Positions 25,117 through 36,899 are shown, numbered from the stretch's first letter. The stretch: 64,000 bases of DNA from Saururus chinensis (GCA_035235625.1 CP141149.1:35891753-35955752), one strand, 5' to 3'. Numbers and translations are program-made. The notes: a model not told the origin generated them from the sequence alone.

Positions 25117-26182
25117 TATAGCATTAGAGATTTGTTTTAAACTCATCCTAACATATAATAGAATCATATCACTCACAGACCAAGCCTATATTTCAACCAT
25201 ATGAATCATGCTAGAAAACTACGAAATATTTCATGGAATAGAATCAGAGTATGGCACATCAACGTTGGAAATTATACAATTAATCAAGACATTATACTTT
25301 GCAAAAATCAGAATTTGAGCAAAAAGCATGATATTAGGATTTCCTTCATCACACAACAAACGTAAACAATTCATGCTGAGAAGACAATTTATGTTCTAAA
25401 TGAGGGACCTCACCATAGCCTAATTTGAAGCACAAAACGTCTCAAATATTACTGCTCTTCACAAATTTATAGGAAAAACCACAACCAAACTCTAATTAAT
25501 AGTAGGAAACATATAACTAACGCAAGGGAAGAAGATGATGCAATTTGGACAAATTTGTACAATTCATCTCACTGTGAACAATGATTTCGGGAATAGGAAA
25601 AGGGAAATCTGGCCAAAACCAAGAGGGAATGTTGTAATACGTCAAAAGACCTTACCTCTTTGCCTTCCCCTCTACAGCCCCGTCCTCTCGCTGCCTAGAT
25701 CTCGCCCTTATCACCGTTGTCGGACTCAAAATTTGCTCCTCATCAAATCAGGGAGAAAAGGGGCTGATGGGGCGAGAGGGAGGGAAGAGATGAGGTTTAT
25801 AAAGAGGAGGGAAAAAAGACGTCAAGGGAGAGGGGAGGAGAATCATAGAGGGAAAAACAAGGATTGTGGGGAAAAAGGACTCGTAGGGGAGAAGGAAATC
25901 TCCTTCTCCCATTCTGCTTGACATTGGGGGAAGGAAAATCTTCCTTCCCCCCGACTCACCCTGAAACCCGACGCCCAACGGGTCTGAGATCAACTAAAAC
26001 CCGAACTGGGGTCGGTTATTTATGTTTTTATTTCAAAAAAATAGGTGCGGGGTTTACAGAAACCTACATCTAAAAAAAAGAAAAATAAACTTATAATATT
26101 TTTTAAAATATTAACTAAAAATAAAAAAAATTAATATAGATTTTTTTTTGTCAAATGGACCCTTAATTAAGATGAAGGGAGT

Positions 26183-27635
26183 ATAAATTTACTTTTCAAG
26201 CCTCTTTAAAACGATCCATTTACAAAGTGGGCAAAGCCGACACCAAATGTTTTCACACTTCTTGTACGAAGGAGGAATATGAGAACCCACTTCGTTCTAT
26301 CATATCATGGGCATAATTGTAATGGGTACAATATCCTAGAACATTACTGCACAGTACTAAATGGAAGAAAACTGGGTAGGCCGAAGGCAATAAATGTGTA
26401 TAGCCACTACAACTAGCGTGGGCAACAACTTCGCCACTAATACTTAACACCTTTTATTTTTGGGAAGAGATTTTTATGTTTTATTCTCACAATGAGCTTA
26501 ACATAAAAAAACGTATAAAAATCTTTAATATTTGAGATCAATAAAATACACATTAACATACATTAACTCTAATATTACTAACACTAATATACACTAGCAT
26601 ATGCATCATCAATATTATGAATGAAAAGCTCCATCACATTCTTTACGGGATGCTCATTGCTCATTGTCAAAATAAAACATTAAAAACGCATCCTTACTCT
26701 TGCCCATAGTTGGGCTTCTTGTTTCACATGAAAGACTGCAAACTGGGGAGAGGGGAGCTCACAGAGCTTACATAAGAACCTGTAACTGCAAATTATAACC
26801 CTTATTTTTTAACCTCAATGCTAATTTAGATACTTTAACAAATATTTAGGTTAAGTAACATATTCTTTAAAGGAAAATAATATTTTTACTCAATTTTTTT
26901 ACACCAAAAGCTTAATCTACCTGGGGAAAATAAATTTCTATATTGTCAAGGAGCAGACTTTTAGTATAAAAAAAATTGGTCCTAAAACCAACACCATAAG
27001 TGTCTGACCAAGGCAAACTACGAAGGTCTAAATGTTAAATCTAAGCAATTGACATGTACATCAATTTTTCAGAAACAACTCTTTGTTTCGCCTGTACAAT
27101 ATTTTCAAAAACGGCAATTTGTCAAAAAATTACTATAGATCACAGAGCCACCCACCATCACTGCCAATCACGTCTTACAAATCATAGAAAGTAATAATAT
27201 TGGGAAAATGTTACCAAATTCAGAGAACCACAAGGAAAATTTAGAAAGACAACTATATCCCATATTATTATCGCAAAATCTATAAACAAGTTCAACCGTG
27301 GCAATACCAATTGGAAAAATATGAGGAATAGCTAGAGAATCCAAAGCAGAACCCGTTACATGTGGTATAATTACTCTAATCAGATCAATATCCATTATTA
27401 AAGCTGAGCAGAACACATTTCTCAGGTTCTGCCTTAACACTTTTAACAGATTCAACTGGACTCCCCTTACTAGATTTTTCATAATTTAAAACCTTTTCTT
27501 GGCCTACCTCGCCCAGCCAACTTTGGTGGCTCAAGCTGCCCAAAGTAAAACTAAAATGTTGATTGCAAATCTTCAGAATCCGTTTTTGCCTTCCTGTTTT
27601 GAGCAAAAGGAAGCGGGTGGCTTGCAATTCATTAT
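26183..27635. other. 3' flank of the OB-fold gene and AT-rich spacer
   Basis: No recognisable gene. The first few hundred bases left of 27635 must hold the 3' UTR of the minus-strand OB-fold gene. A minus open frame at 27639-27385 overlaps its stop region but matches nothing I know. Confidence 0.4.
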
Positions 27636-30600
27636 TCACTCTTCAACAACATTGACGAGCTCATATTCCACCAAAGATAAATTATTATCTTCTTTTACAG
27701 TAAAATCAGCAGGATCAGTCACTTCAACACGGCCCCACTTGTCCACAGCAAGCCTCATGGATCCCTTGAACATATCAATCTTTGCATTCCGAAGAATGAC
27801 AGTAGTATCCGGCTTCACCAAGTCCACTGGAGAAGTTCAAACAGGGATTAAGAGAAAGCTCAAAGGGTACAAATCTGTAGTAGCATAACTAATAAACTCA
27901 TCAACAAGAACATGGTCACATATAAGTAAAGGAAAAAGGTTTCTCAGGCACTAGCTTGACAAACATGCCAACCATCCAATACAAGAAAACAATTAATCTG
28001 GTCAAAGTCTAACGCACCACAAGCAAATCAATTGCAAGCATAAGTTAATAAGTCCAACAAAAATAGGATTCCTTAAAGACCTCACACCCAGATCAAGCCA
28101 GATGAGTTGATTAGAGCTTAAATTTTCGTTGCAGTATGCAGTATCTTAAGCTTTAAAGCCTATTCTGTAAAATATTAGTAATCTTAGAAGATATAATTCG
28201 CGATTATACTCACAGTAACCTAACAAACAATGGAAAGCAGTACACAAGACTACTTAGGTCCAAGGTTCAAAATATGAACACATCGAAGTATTTGTCAACA
28301 AATTATATAAAACAATTTATTTATTAAGATAAACACTCCAGCAACTCGACTATTCAAACAATCACAGCCAAAAAAGAAAAAAAATCCAATCTATGACAGG
28401 TGTTTGCCCTATCTTGATCCTCAAAAGTTTTAGCCAGAAAAGCTTCAACCTATAGGCCAATTTGATTAAATCAGAGGAGAATGATAGGTAAGATCATAGT
28501 CTTCATCATATTAACTGCTATTTTACAAAAACATGGGCTTAAAAATTCTCCGGTCATACTCATTCAAGTCTTAACTTTGGCTGAACCAGTACCTGAAGGG
28601 TTACCAAAAGCTACAAAATCTTATACAAAGTTCTAAGATCCATAGATCACAAAGCCAAAAGATAAAGTAGTTATTTAGTGTAATCTCTATTTATAAAACG
28701 GTTAACGGTTCACATAGCATATTAAGCAAAATCTAATGTGCTTATTTGGAAAAAGGTACTCGACAACTAATTGTAGATATTTTTCTATGGTCTAGTGCGG
28801 TGTTGGTGACTTTTCTGGAATTGGTGACAAAAACAAACACCAGATTAGAGATCACCTGGGCAAAACAAGTGGTGGTGGGTGGAAGGGTGCATGCAAAACA
28901 CCACTCTCCCTCTATTGAGGGCCAGCATCTCATAGCTGACTCCTTGGAGTATCTCTTAAATTTCAATTAGTGGTAGTATCCTAGTAGTAATTTATTTCTT
29001 AGTTAGAAGTTCAATTCTATTTGGAGAAGGCTTTGATGCCTATTTAATGTGTTTCTACATATTCTTCAAGTCACAGAATTGAGAAGTTAATGAATTGGTT
29101 ACTTAGTTATGTTTTATCTCTCTTCCTAATCTGTCTATCTCCCTTTTTTCCCTTCGAAGCAGCCATTTCCATTGTAGACATACCGAGGTCTACAACATTA
29201 GTATCATAGCCAGGTTCTTACCATGAATCCTTACTTGTCTTACCGTGCCTATGAAGGTGGTATCAGAGACTTGGGAATGACATTGCTTCATTATTGTTTT
29301 ACCATGCCTACAACAGTGACCATACACCTAAAACGATGTGCATAAATGGTCACATGCAAAAGAAGCACATCCTTGATAAAAGTAGAACACATAATTTCAC
29401 CAGTGATGTAGTTGCTAGGGAACTAGGCTAGAAGATCTCAGATTTTATGGTCCTTGCAGAATTGGGGAATTGAGAAAGGATATTGGGCAGGTAGAAGGAG
29501 GAAGAACTGGGAAGAAAGGTTGAGGCGCACTTGCTGATTTGCAAGTGCGATCTCACCAGGGAGAAGAGGATCAAGATTCAGAGAGAGAGAGAAGAGTTTT
29601 ACAAAAGAGGGGAAAATTAGTTTAATTAATTCTTAATCCCTGGTTACAACGATCCAGCCTATTTAAGGCTGATGGTTATCAAGCTACATAGAAAATACTA
29701 TCTAACTACATAGGCTAAAACTGACTAATAACTAAACTAACTAATAACTAATTGAAGCAAACAATGTGCACACTAATATGGTTTCCTACATGCACTTTAT
29801 TATAACAACTAGCAAAGTACCTGCAAAACATAACATCCCTCCACCCATGAAAAACGACTTGTCCAAGGCGTCCAATTAGGGAATTGGCTGAGAAAGTCCT
29901 CTTCTAGGATCCAGGTGGCATCCACTAAGCGTCGATCCTTCCATGCAACAAGGACCTCAGTAACTAGACAACCCTAACGACAAATCCTCCGAGTAGCCTC
30001 AATAGAGATAGGAGTCAGGGTGGTGTAATAGTTGATGGTGGAGCGGGTGGTGGAGGTAGAGTTGTGATCGCGGCTGGATCCCCCACGAACCGACGAAGGC
30101 GAAAGACATGGAAAACAGGGTGAATGCGAGCTGTAGGAGGTAACTGAAGCTTATAAGCCCCTTTGCCCACCTTTTGCATAATCAAATATGGACCATAAAA
30201 GTGGGGCAGCAGCTTGTGATGGCTAAATGGACGGGCTGAACCTTGACGATATGGCTGAAGATGCACATAAACCCAATCACCCTCGATGAACTCTGTCAGT
30301 ATGAGAACGGTCATAAACCTATTTCATTCTATTCTGGGCTGCCTTCAAATTCCTTTTGAGAGACCGTAGGACTTCATCTCGCTCCTGTAATGACTGGTCA
30401 ACAGCTCCTACATCCAAACGGTGTGGCACATAGGAGAGGATGGTGGGAGGAGGCCGCCCATAAACCACTTGGAATGGCGTCACTCCAAGGGACGTGTGGT
30501 AAGCAGTATTATATAACCACTCTGCATAAAGAAGAAGTGAGAGCCACCTGCGGGGTTTACCTCCTGCAAAACAATGCAAATACTGCTCAAGGTAGCGATT

Positions 30601-33600
30601 AAAAACCTCCGTGTGGCCATCTGTCTAAGGGTGATAGGTTGTGCTCATCTTTAAAGCAGCACCCTACAACTCAGAAACTATTCCAGAACTTGGACAAGAA
30701 CACTGGGCCAGGTCAAATACAATAGAACGTGGCATGCCATGAAGCCGAGCAATGTCCCGAACAAAAACCTCTGCTACATGGCCAGCAACAGTGCATGGGT
30801 GACCCAAAGGCGAAAAGTGTGCATATTTAGATAAGCGATCAATGACAACAAAAATGACACTTATGGCTTGAACTAGGGGCAATCCCTTAATGAAGTCTAT
30901 AGAAATGTCTTCCTAAATGTGCTCTGGAATAGGCAGTGGCTGAAGTAACCTTGCAGGGGGACGAAGTGAAGGTCTTAGCTCTCTAACATACATCACACGA
31001 ACCGACAAAATCATGGACAAATTTCTTGAGGCCCTTCCAATAGCAGCTCCGAGAAACCCGCTTATAAGTTTTGAATTGGCCTTCATGTCCAACAATGGGC
31101 GAGGAGTGAAAATAATGGAGAAGCTACTGTTGTAGCTGAAGAGCAGTAGGAATCCATAAGCAATCTCTCCAAAGTAAATCACCCTGCAGAACAAAAGGCA
31201 GTAAACATAATGGATCAGCACGCAACCTAGCAAGGAGTGAAGCTGCCTCCGTGTTCTAATGATAGGCTTGAAGCAAATCAGCCATAAATGAGAAAGTCGG
31301 CATGGTTAAAGTAGTCAGGCAAGTACCCTCTGACTGGCAGGATAATGCATCTGCAACTTGGTTGTCACTCCTTTTTTTATACATCAAATCATAATCATAT
31401 CCCAGGAGTTTAGAAACCCAATGCTCTTGAGAAAGAGAGGCCACCCTCTGGTCCAAAAAGTAATGTAGGTTGTGGTGATCTATCCGCATTCCGCCTCAAT
31501 AAATAAGGTCGCCACTTCGAGACCGCACGAACAATGGCCAACATTTCTAATTCATAAGTAGATAACTGTGCAGTATGTCCAGAGATTGCCTTAGAGAAGC
31601 AATGGGTCGGCCGCCCTACATAAGCACCGCACCCAATCCCTATGAGGAGGCATCACTATCAATGACAAATGATTAAGAGAAATCCGGAAGAGCGAGCACT
31701 GGTGGTGATGACATGGCTAACTTCAGAACATCAAAAGAGGCCTACGCTTCTAAAGTCCAATGGAAGGCTCCCTTCTTGAGGAGGGGAGTAAGTGGGGTGG
31801 CCAGTGTACCATATCCCTGAATAAAACGTCTGTAATATTCTGTCAAGCCCAAAAACCCCCGGAGCGCACGAATAGTACAAGGAGTTGGCCACTTGATAAT
31901 AGCTTCAATTTTGGAAGGATCTATGGATACCCCTGAAGCTGAGATCACATGGCCTAGATAATCCACCTACGGTAAGCCAAAAGCACATTTCAATTTTTTT
32001 TAGGAATAGACCCTAAGTAATGTAGAGAAGACCACACAAATATGTTGCAGATGCTCCGACCATGAGTGACTATAAATCAGGATATTATCAAAAAACACCC
32101 ATACGAAACGTCGCAGATGAGGCCGAAAAATATCATTCATCAAGCTCTAAAAAGTAGGAGCATTGGACAACCCAAAGGGCATGACCATAAACTCATAATG
32201 GCCGTCATGTGTCCTAAAGGCTATCTTATGGATGTCGGGTGGGTGCATCCGAATCTGGTGGTAGCGCGAACACAGATGCAGCTTAGTGAAGATAGTCGCC
32301 CCGGCTAATTCATCAAGTAGCTCTTCGATCACAAGAATAGGATACTTATCCTTAATAGTAATAGCATTCAAAGCACGATAATCCACACAGAAGCGCCATA
32401 AGCCATCTTTCTTACCAACAAGAAGCACCAAAGAAGAGTATTGGCTAGTGCTAGGGCAAATGAGTCCTAAAGAAAGCATTTCCTGTACCAACCACTCAAT
32501 CTCGTCTTTCTGCACCTGAGGGTACCGGTTAGAACAAACATTAGCTGGTGGACACCCAGGCTAAATATGAATTCGGTGATTGTTTTGTCGAGTTGGAGGT
32601 AAAGCTCTTGAAGCCTGAAAAATCCTATCATATTTAGCCAACAGGGATCCCAAATCCTCAAGAACACTCCCGGACTCGGGGGGAGGGTCAGTGCACAACT
32701 GTAGCAAAAGTCCTTTGACAACAAATTTAAAAAGGGAGTTTACGGACTGAGCTGAGTGTAGAGTACCTAGTTGCTGCCCACATAGCTAAATTTGTGCATC
32801 GCCATAAAGGAAGTCCATATGCAGCTGCTTCAAATCCCATGTAATGGGTCCAAGGTCTTGGAGTCATTGAACTCCCAATACAATATCAGCCCCCTTGGTA
32901 GGAAGCAAAAACAAATCTATATGGAATAAATGACCTTGAATTAGTAAATGAACGCAAGGACATACCCCAATGCTTTGCAGATATCTCCCATCACCAATGA
33001 GTACATTGAAGGAAATAGAGGGCTGAATGGTGCATCCCAATCTTCGGGCCACACTGTCATTAATGAAATTATGAGTGTTGTCGTTGTTTATAAGTACAAA
33101 GATGACTTGTTTGATAGAGCCATCCACTCAAAAAGTACAATGCTCATAAGATCCATCGACCGCATGCATAGAAATTTCTAGGACATTTTCTAGCTCATCG
33201 TACACTGAACTATCTCCTGAATCCAGCCCCTCTTCCATTATCAACACCGAACCTAGGTATTTGCACTTGTGCCCCGGAACAAATTTCTCATCACAATTAA
33301 AACATAAGCTACGGGAGCGACGGTCCTCTATCTGAGCAAGAGTAATGAGCCTGACAAGGACAGGGGCGGGTGTGGGGTTAGCTAGAGGAGGTCGGTTCCC
33401 TAGTAAGGAACGATTACCCCTCCGCAGGCACTGGAGTTGCTCCTCCTGAATGCGGGCTAGACGGATAGCTTGGCGAAAGTTGGCCAGCTCGAACTGTCTT
33501 ACTTCAGCCTGAATATCTTCTCGCAGCCTGCTGATAAAAGGGCTGACGAGGTCCATTCCACACAAGTGGCCAGCCTTGCTAAATCAGTTTGATATGTCTG

Positions 33601-36183
33601 GATAGAGGAAGTTTGGCGATGATTATGCAGACAAGAGTCAAAGTCCTCATACTCGTTGGGCCCAAAGCAAGCACAAAGTTCTGCCACTAAATAATCCCAC
33701 ATTATCACGCCCTCTTGCTATTCAAGCTGTTGTAGCCATACCAGCGCATCCCCCTTAAGGTGGAAGGATGCTAGAAGCACCCGCTGATCTGGACGGGTTC
33801 CTTGATAGATGAAAAACCTCTCAGCTCACGAAACCCATTCATTTGGGTTGTCTTCACCAGAATATTCAGGGAAATTGAGACAAATGCTCACTTGGGGGCT
33901 GGCCCATATGTCCCATCGTCTGCTGCCTCATCACTGTATAAATCAGTGTCTTGCCACAGCGGAGCGTGAGGATGGTCTTGGTTGGCAGTCGCGAAATTGG
34001 GGTTGCGACTGGGTCCTGCAGAAGCTGGTGGGGGTGCACGCCCATCACTGGTGGTGGACTTTGGCGTGGCAAAAGGCACACCACGTCCTGTCACAAAAAG
34101 CAAGGCTAGGGGAAAAGGACGCTGAAGTATTCCCTTTCCATGGGGCCAGTACGCTGGAGGATTTGGGGCGCCTGAAGGTGTAGGGCCCTGGCTGGTTGTG
34201 AAAGCAACCAAGCAGGATGCTTGATCCTTTTTGATCTGCTCTAGCATGGCCTACTGGCGATCTGCGGATGAACGAAGGTCTGCCCGGAGTTCTTGGAGAA
34301 AAACCCTCTAGGTTTCTACAATTTGAGTCTGTAGGGCAGAGAGCACAGGCTCCCAGCCACTGAGGACTGGATCAGCAGCATCGGGGGCTGTTTCTGCCCC
34401 AACCTCTGGTGGTGCCGCCGGTGGCTCTTCCTCGGGGCAGCAACCTGGGTTCTCCTTTCATAGACCCTTCCAGCGGCCATCATTAAACAGTCACTGGCCA
34501 AGGATCTGATGCTCCAATACCGGTTGTTATGGTCCTTGCAGAATTGGGGAGTTGAGAAAGGATATAGGGCAGGGAGAAGGAGGAAGAGCTGGGAAGAAAG
34601 GTTGAGGTGCACTTGCTGATTTGCAAGTGCGATCTCACCAGGGAGAAGAGGATCGAGATTCAGAGAGAGAGAGAAGAGTCGCACGAAAGAGGGGAAAATA
34701 GTTTAATTCATTCTTAATCCCTGATTACAATGATCCAGACTATTTAAGGCTTATGGTTATCAAGCTACATAGAAAATATTATCGGACTACATTGGCTAAA
34801 ACTGACTAATAACTAATTGAAGCAAACAACGTGCACACTAACATGGTTTCCTACGTGCACCTTATTATAACAACTAACAAAGTAACTACAGACAAAGTAA
34901 CTGCAGGACATAACACAGATTGCCCTCAGCGGTGATGCCAAACTATTTAGTATGAGGATTTGCCACATGGTGACTATGCTGGCTCAAGGCTTCACTATTG
35001 AAACCGATTTCTATGTCCTACCTATTAAAAGAGCAGATGTCATTCCTGGCGTGGACTGGTTGCGTACCTTGCAAAATATTGAATGGGACTTTGATTAAAT
35101 GCATATGAGATTCGACTTGGATACTGTTAAGCACCGCCCAGTCTCCAGTTAAGTTACATTTCCTTCAAAGGCCTAAACCAAAGTATGCGTCTGTCCTCCA
35201 GCTGCTTGTTGTTTACAAGAGCATTGATACTTCGCGGCCTCAAGACTGAGCGGAAGCATTGGTAGAATATTCTAGCCCTTTGCAGACGCTAGCTAGGGGG
35301 CCCACATGTCATAGAACTCTTCGATGACAATTTAATATGTATCTACATACTCTCCATGTCATAAAATTGAGAACTTAATGAATTAGTTGCTAAGCTTTAG
35401 TTTATCCCTCTCCCTAAGCTCTCTCTATCTCCCCTTTCTCCCTACAAAGCAGCCACTACCATTGTAGACCTAGCGAGGTCTACACCACAATAGACACTCT
35501 GAATTCTGCAATAAAATATAACTAATGGACAATCAAAAGCAAATAATGACATTACATACATCACTTTAATCATTAGATTTTGAAATGAATAGCGTATAGA
35601 TATCTCAGAAACAGAAGCCTGCATACATGCTAAAGAAGATCCGGCCTAGATGCTACGGCAAGAGCTATGAATCAGTGCCAGTAGCAGTTGATAAATAAGT
35701 GCAATAACTCAAATATAGTCAACAAAAAAAATCTACAATATTCTTCCAAACTTTGTAACAGTCAAGCCAGAATATAATGTACTCCTAACGTACATCACTT
35801 GACATAAAAAGGTACTAACAACGTAACCGGAATATAATATACTCTGTCTGTCCTATTACTTGCTCCATCTAGTTTCTTAAAATGAACTAAACTTAGTTCA
35901 TTTTGAAAAAGCAAACGGAGCTATTAACTTAGGAGGGAGGGAGTATAAAGCCTCACTCACCTTGCTCGTTTCTGGCTGTTAATACAATCATTCCAGTTTC
36001 ATCTCCCACCAAACATTCAGCGATACGCATCTGACGAACCTGGGGCCCATCGGGACGGCCCTTCTGCAAAACCATTTTCGAACTCACCACTTTGACGGTC
36101 AGGGTGTGCCCGCTGGTTCCAGGCCGGAGCTGATCCACCTTGGTGAACACGGGCTTCCTCATTCCGGGCTTGGACTCGGCCAT
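27636..36183 (-). CDS. OB-fold nucleic-acid-binding protein (At1g23750/At4g28440-like)
   Basis: Small single-domain OB-fold protein related to the SOSS-B/RPA-like family; the plant members are of poorly defined function. Two coding exons: 36183-35961 ([19 protein letters not shown] through LTARNEQ) and 27826-27636 ([19 protein letters not shown] to the stop). The junction is caag|GTGAGTGAGG ... cttctccag|TGGACTT, phase 1, restoring a valine and giving 137 residues, close to the Arabidopsis paralogues as I recall them. The OB core spans about residues 20-110. The second exon has no ATG, which confirms it is internal. The 8134-bp intron holds nested gypsy elements and a MITE just after the donor. 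Both exons are intact, so the gene is probably functional if the intron is removed. Confidence 0.93.
29444..29835 (-). repeat. 3' LTR of the inner gypsy element
   Basis: 392 bp, ending ...acataaca. The first bases read TTTATGG where the other LTR has TGTTATGG, so one terminal base appears lost. By eye roughly 25 substitutions and a 14-bp length difference separate it from the 5' LTR. Confidence 0.9.
30015..31230 (-). pseudogene. Gypsy integrase and C-terminal region, broken
   Basis: On the minus strand the core shows [13 protein letters not shown] (about 30840) and [13 protein letters not shown]; the next DDE-region frames are split. [20 protein letters not shown] lies near 30500 and [12 protein letters not shown] with IHPVFHV near 30110-30180. 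The family uses integrase to insert the cDNA copy. Several frames and stops are needed to read it, so it is inactive. The [11 protein letters not shown] tail is typical of chromovirus-like gypsy lineages. Confidence 0.85.
31256..32515 (-). pseudogene. Gypsy reverse transcriptase and RNaseH, broken
   Basis: [19 protein letters not shown] near 32400 and [11 protein letters not shown] near 32150 mark RT. The following catalytic box reads FFDN instead of the expected F/Y-x-DD (about 32090), so a catalytic aspartate is lost. [11 protein letters not shown] (about 31960), [14 protein letters not shown] and DNQVADALS (about 31350) mark the connection and RNaseH regions. Internal stops separate these pieces. 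Confidence 0.88.
32864..33127 (-). pseudogene. Gypsy aspartic protease, broken
   Basis: [15 protein letters not shown] and GADIVLGVQ are clear retropepsin landmarks of gypsy elements. The catalytic D-S/T-G triad expected just before THNF is replaced by an asparagine-containing sequence (INNDN), so the active site is lost. Confidence 0.82.
33128..34483 (-). pseudogene. Gypsy gag with zinc knuckle, broken
   Basis: A start is likely at 34483 ([11 protein letters not shown]). The capsid-like signature [13 protein letters not shown] near 33750 and the single knuckle [14 protein letters not shown] at about 33304-33263 identify gag. At least three frames are needed to follow it, so it is a pseudogene. 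Gag would form the particle that packages element RNA. Confidence 0.82.
34525..34915 (-). repeat. 5' LTR of the inner gypsy element
   Basis: 391 bp, TGTTATGGTCC...GGACATAACA, with inverted termini tgttatg/cataaca. It contains a 15-bp extra segment near 34882-34896 relative to the 3' LTR, and a ctatttaagg TATA-like tract near 34740. Confidence 0.92.
34921..35100 (+). pseudogene. Protease fragment of the outer gypsy element
   Basis: Plus-strand reading has [35 protein letters not shown] and [12 protein letters not shown], the C-terminal half of a gypsy retropepsin. The N-terminal half ([12 protein letters not shown]) lies left of the inner element near 29400, so the inner insertion split this domain. 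A stop after ELG shows it was or became inactive. Confidence 0.75.
35842..35943. mobile_element. Stowaway MITE beside the OB-fold donor site
   Basis: ctctgtctgtcct...aggagggagggag with TA at 35840-35841 and 35944-35945. The centre aaaatgaact/agttcatttt is a perfect palindrome. The right end is 17 bp from the 5' splice site at 35960, inside the intron. Confidence 0.8.
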
Positions 36184-36752
36184 TTGTCCCAAAATCCTAA
36201 AAATCAAGCAAAATTTAATCTATCAAAACATAGAAATAAAAAAACTCTGAACTAACCAACCCGATAGAGCAGATGACATCTGCAGAGCATAAAAAAATCT
36301 CTATAAAACTTCCATTTTCGGTAACTTCACTCAGTGAAATAAAAGCAGATCAACCCACATTCGAGACCAAACAACACAGGACTGATAAAAAAATCTACTA
36401 CGTATTGATTGCATACATAAAATACAAATACGCAAAAATATAGGGAGCAAAAAACACTACCGATAACCAAAAATTTTATAAAAAAACGAATTATCAGACG
36501 GGAAGAAAATGGTACACAAACAAAATTGTAAACATCAAAATCGCAGTTTTATGAGAGAAGCAAAAAGTATAATTTAGTAAGAATACCCGATCAAAATGCA
36601 GAGCGTAAGAGAGATAGGCAGAGAGAGAGAGGAAGACGATCAGATCGACGAGCTTGGGTAATTTAGGATGTCGCGATCTGGTTTTGTCCCCGTTGGTCTT
36701 TGGAGGAGACCCAAGAGGACGGCGACCTGTTACAGGCTTTCCCCATTTTATA
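36184..36752 (-). promoter_or_regulatory. Promoter and leader of the OB-fold gene, with probable leader intron
   Basis: A TATAAAAT box reads on the minus strand at 36752-36745. The leader between about 36720 and 36590 is rich in ctctctct. A possible 5'-UTR intron runs from a gatcgg|GTATTC donor near 36588 to gatttttag|GATTTT with the last 13 leader bases at 36196-36184. All of this is inferred from consensus and position. Confidence 0.45.
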
Positions 36753-36899
36753 CTCGGCGAGTCCACGACCTGCTTCGTTAACCGTTTGATCGGATAAATT
36801 ATCCCTCCGTAAAAAAATCCGGACCGTCAACTTGTTGGGGAAACCTTTTTTAACTTGTCCGTGAGTCTCCTGCGTGTTACCAAACTTCGTGTCACTCTA

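Larger units (their letters stand above)
23197..26058 (-). mobile_element. Solo LTR, 2.9 kb; TSD GAAAC
   Basis: TGTTACAACCAGAG...GGGGTTTACA, flanked by GAAAC at 23192-23196 and 26059-26063. It carries the internal landmark gtgagctaaaagctatgtgag near 23533 seen in kindred form in the other LTRs. Read on the minus strand it starts TGTAAACCCCGC. It contains a foldback element and a long (TA)n tract, and no coding domains. Confidence 0.82.
23133..26181. mobile_element. Stowaway-like MITE split by a solo LTR
   Basis: Left half 23133-23196 begins ttccctctaatttatatt after TA; right half 26064-26181 ends ccttaattaagatgaagggag before TA. Joined without the LTR (23197-26058) and its duplicated GAAAC they form one element with inverted ends of the same family as the other MITEs here. 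This dates the MITE before the LTR. Confidence 0.65.
29444..34915 (-). mobile_element. Ty3/gypsy retrotransposon with two LTRs; TSD CAGAT
   Basis: A complete-length but dead gypsy element of 5.5 kb. LTRs 34525-34915 (5') and 29444-29835 (3') are flanked by CAGAT at 34916-34920 and 29439-29443. On the minus strand the 5' LTR is followed by CGGTATTGGAGC, a degenerate initiator-Met primer site; the 3' LTR is preceded by the purine tract GGGTGGAGGGA. Domain order gag, protease, RT, RNaseH, integrase (integrase last) is diagnostic of Ty3/gypsy. Many stops and frameshifts break every domain. It sits in the intron of the OB-fold gene, in the same orientation as that gene. Confidence 0.93.
28737..35487 (+). 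mobile_element. Decayed outer gypsy element, interrupted by the inner one
   Basis: Two related copies of a terminal tract lie at about 28737-29197 and about 35320-35487; both contain agcagccattt/actcc(a)..attgtagac and end gaggtctaca-. Right of the first copy, ttagtatcatagccagg resembles the initiator-Met tRNA primer site TGGTATCAGAGCC. Protease-like coding in the plus sense stands on both sides of the inner insertion (a THNF motif near 29395; a [13 protein letters not shown] stretch near 35040). The left LTR start and a target duplication were not found, and most of gag, RT and integrase is missing. Confidence 0.6.

Noticed and set aside
24988..25204. YIYIYI-type ORFs on both strands
   Set aside because: Translation of a (TA)n tract.
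27385..27639. Extra coding exon downstream of the OB-fold stop
   Set aside because: Open frame of 84 codons but no family similarity, and the OB-fold protein already ends at the usual position.
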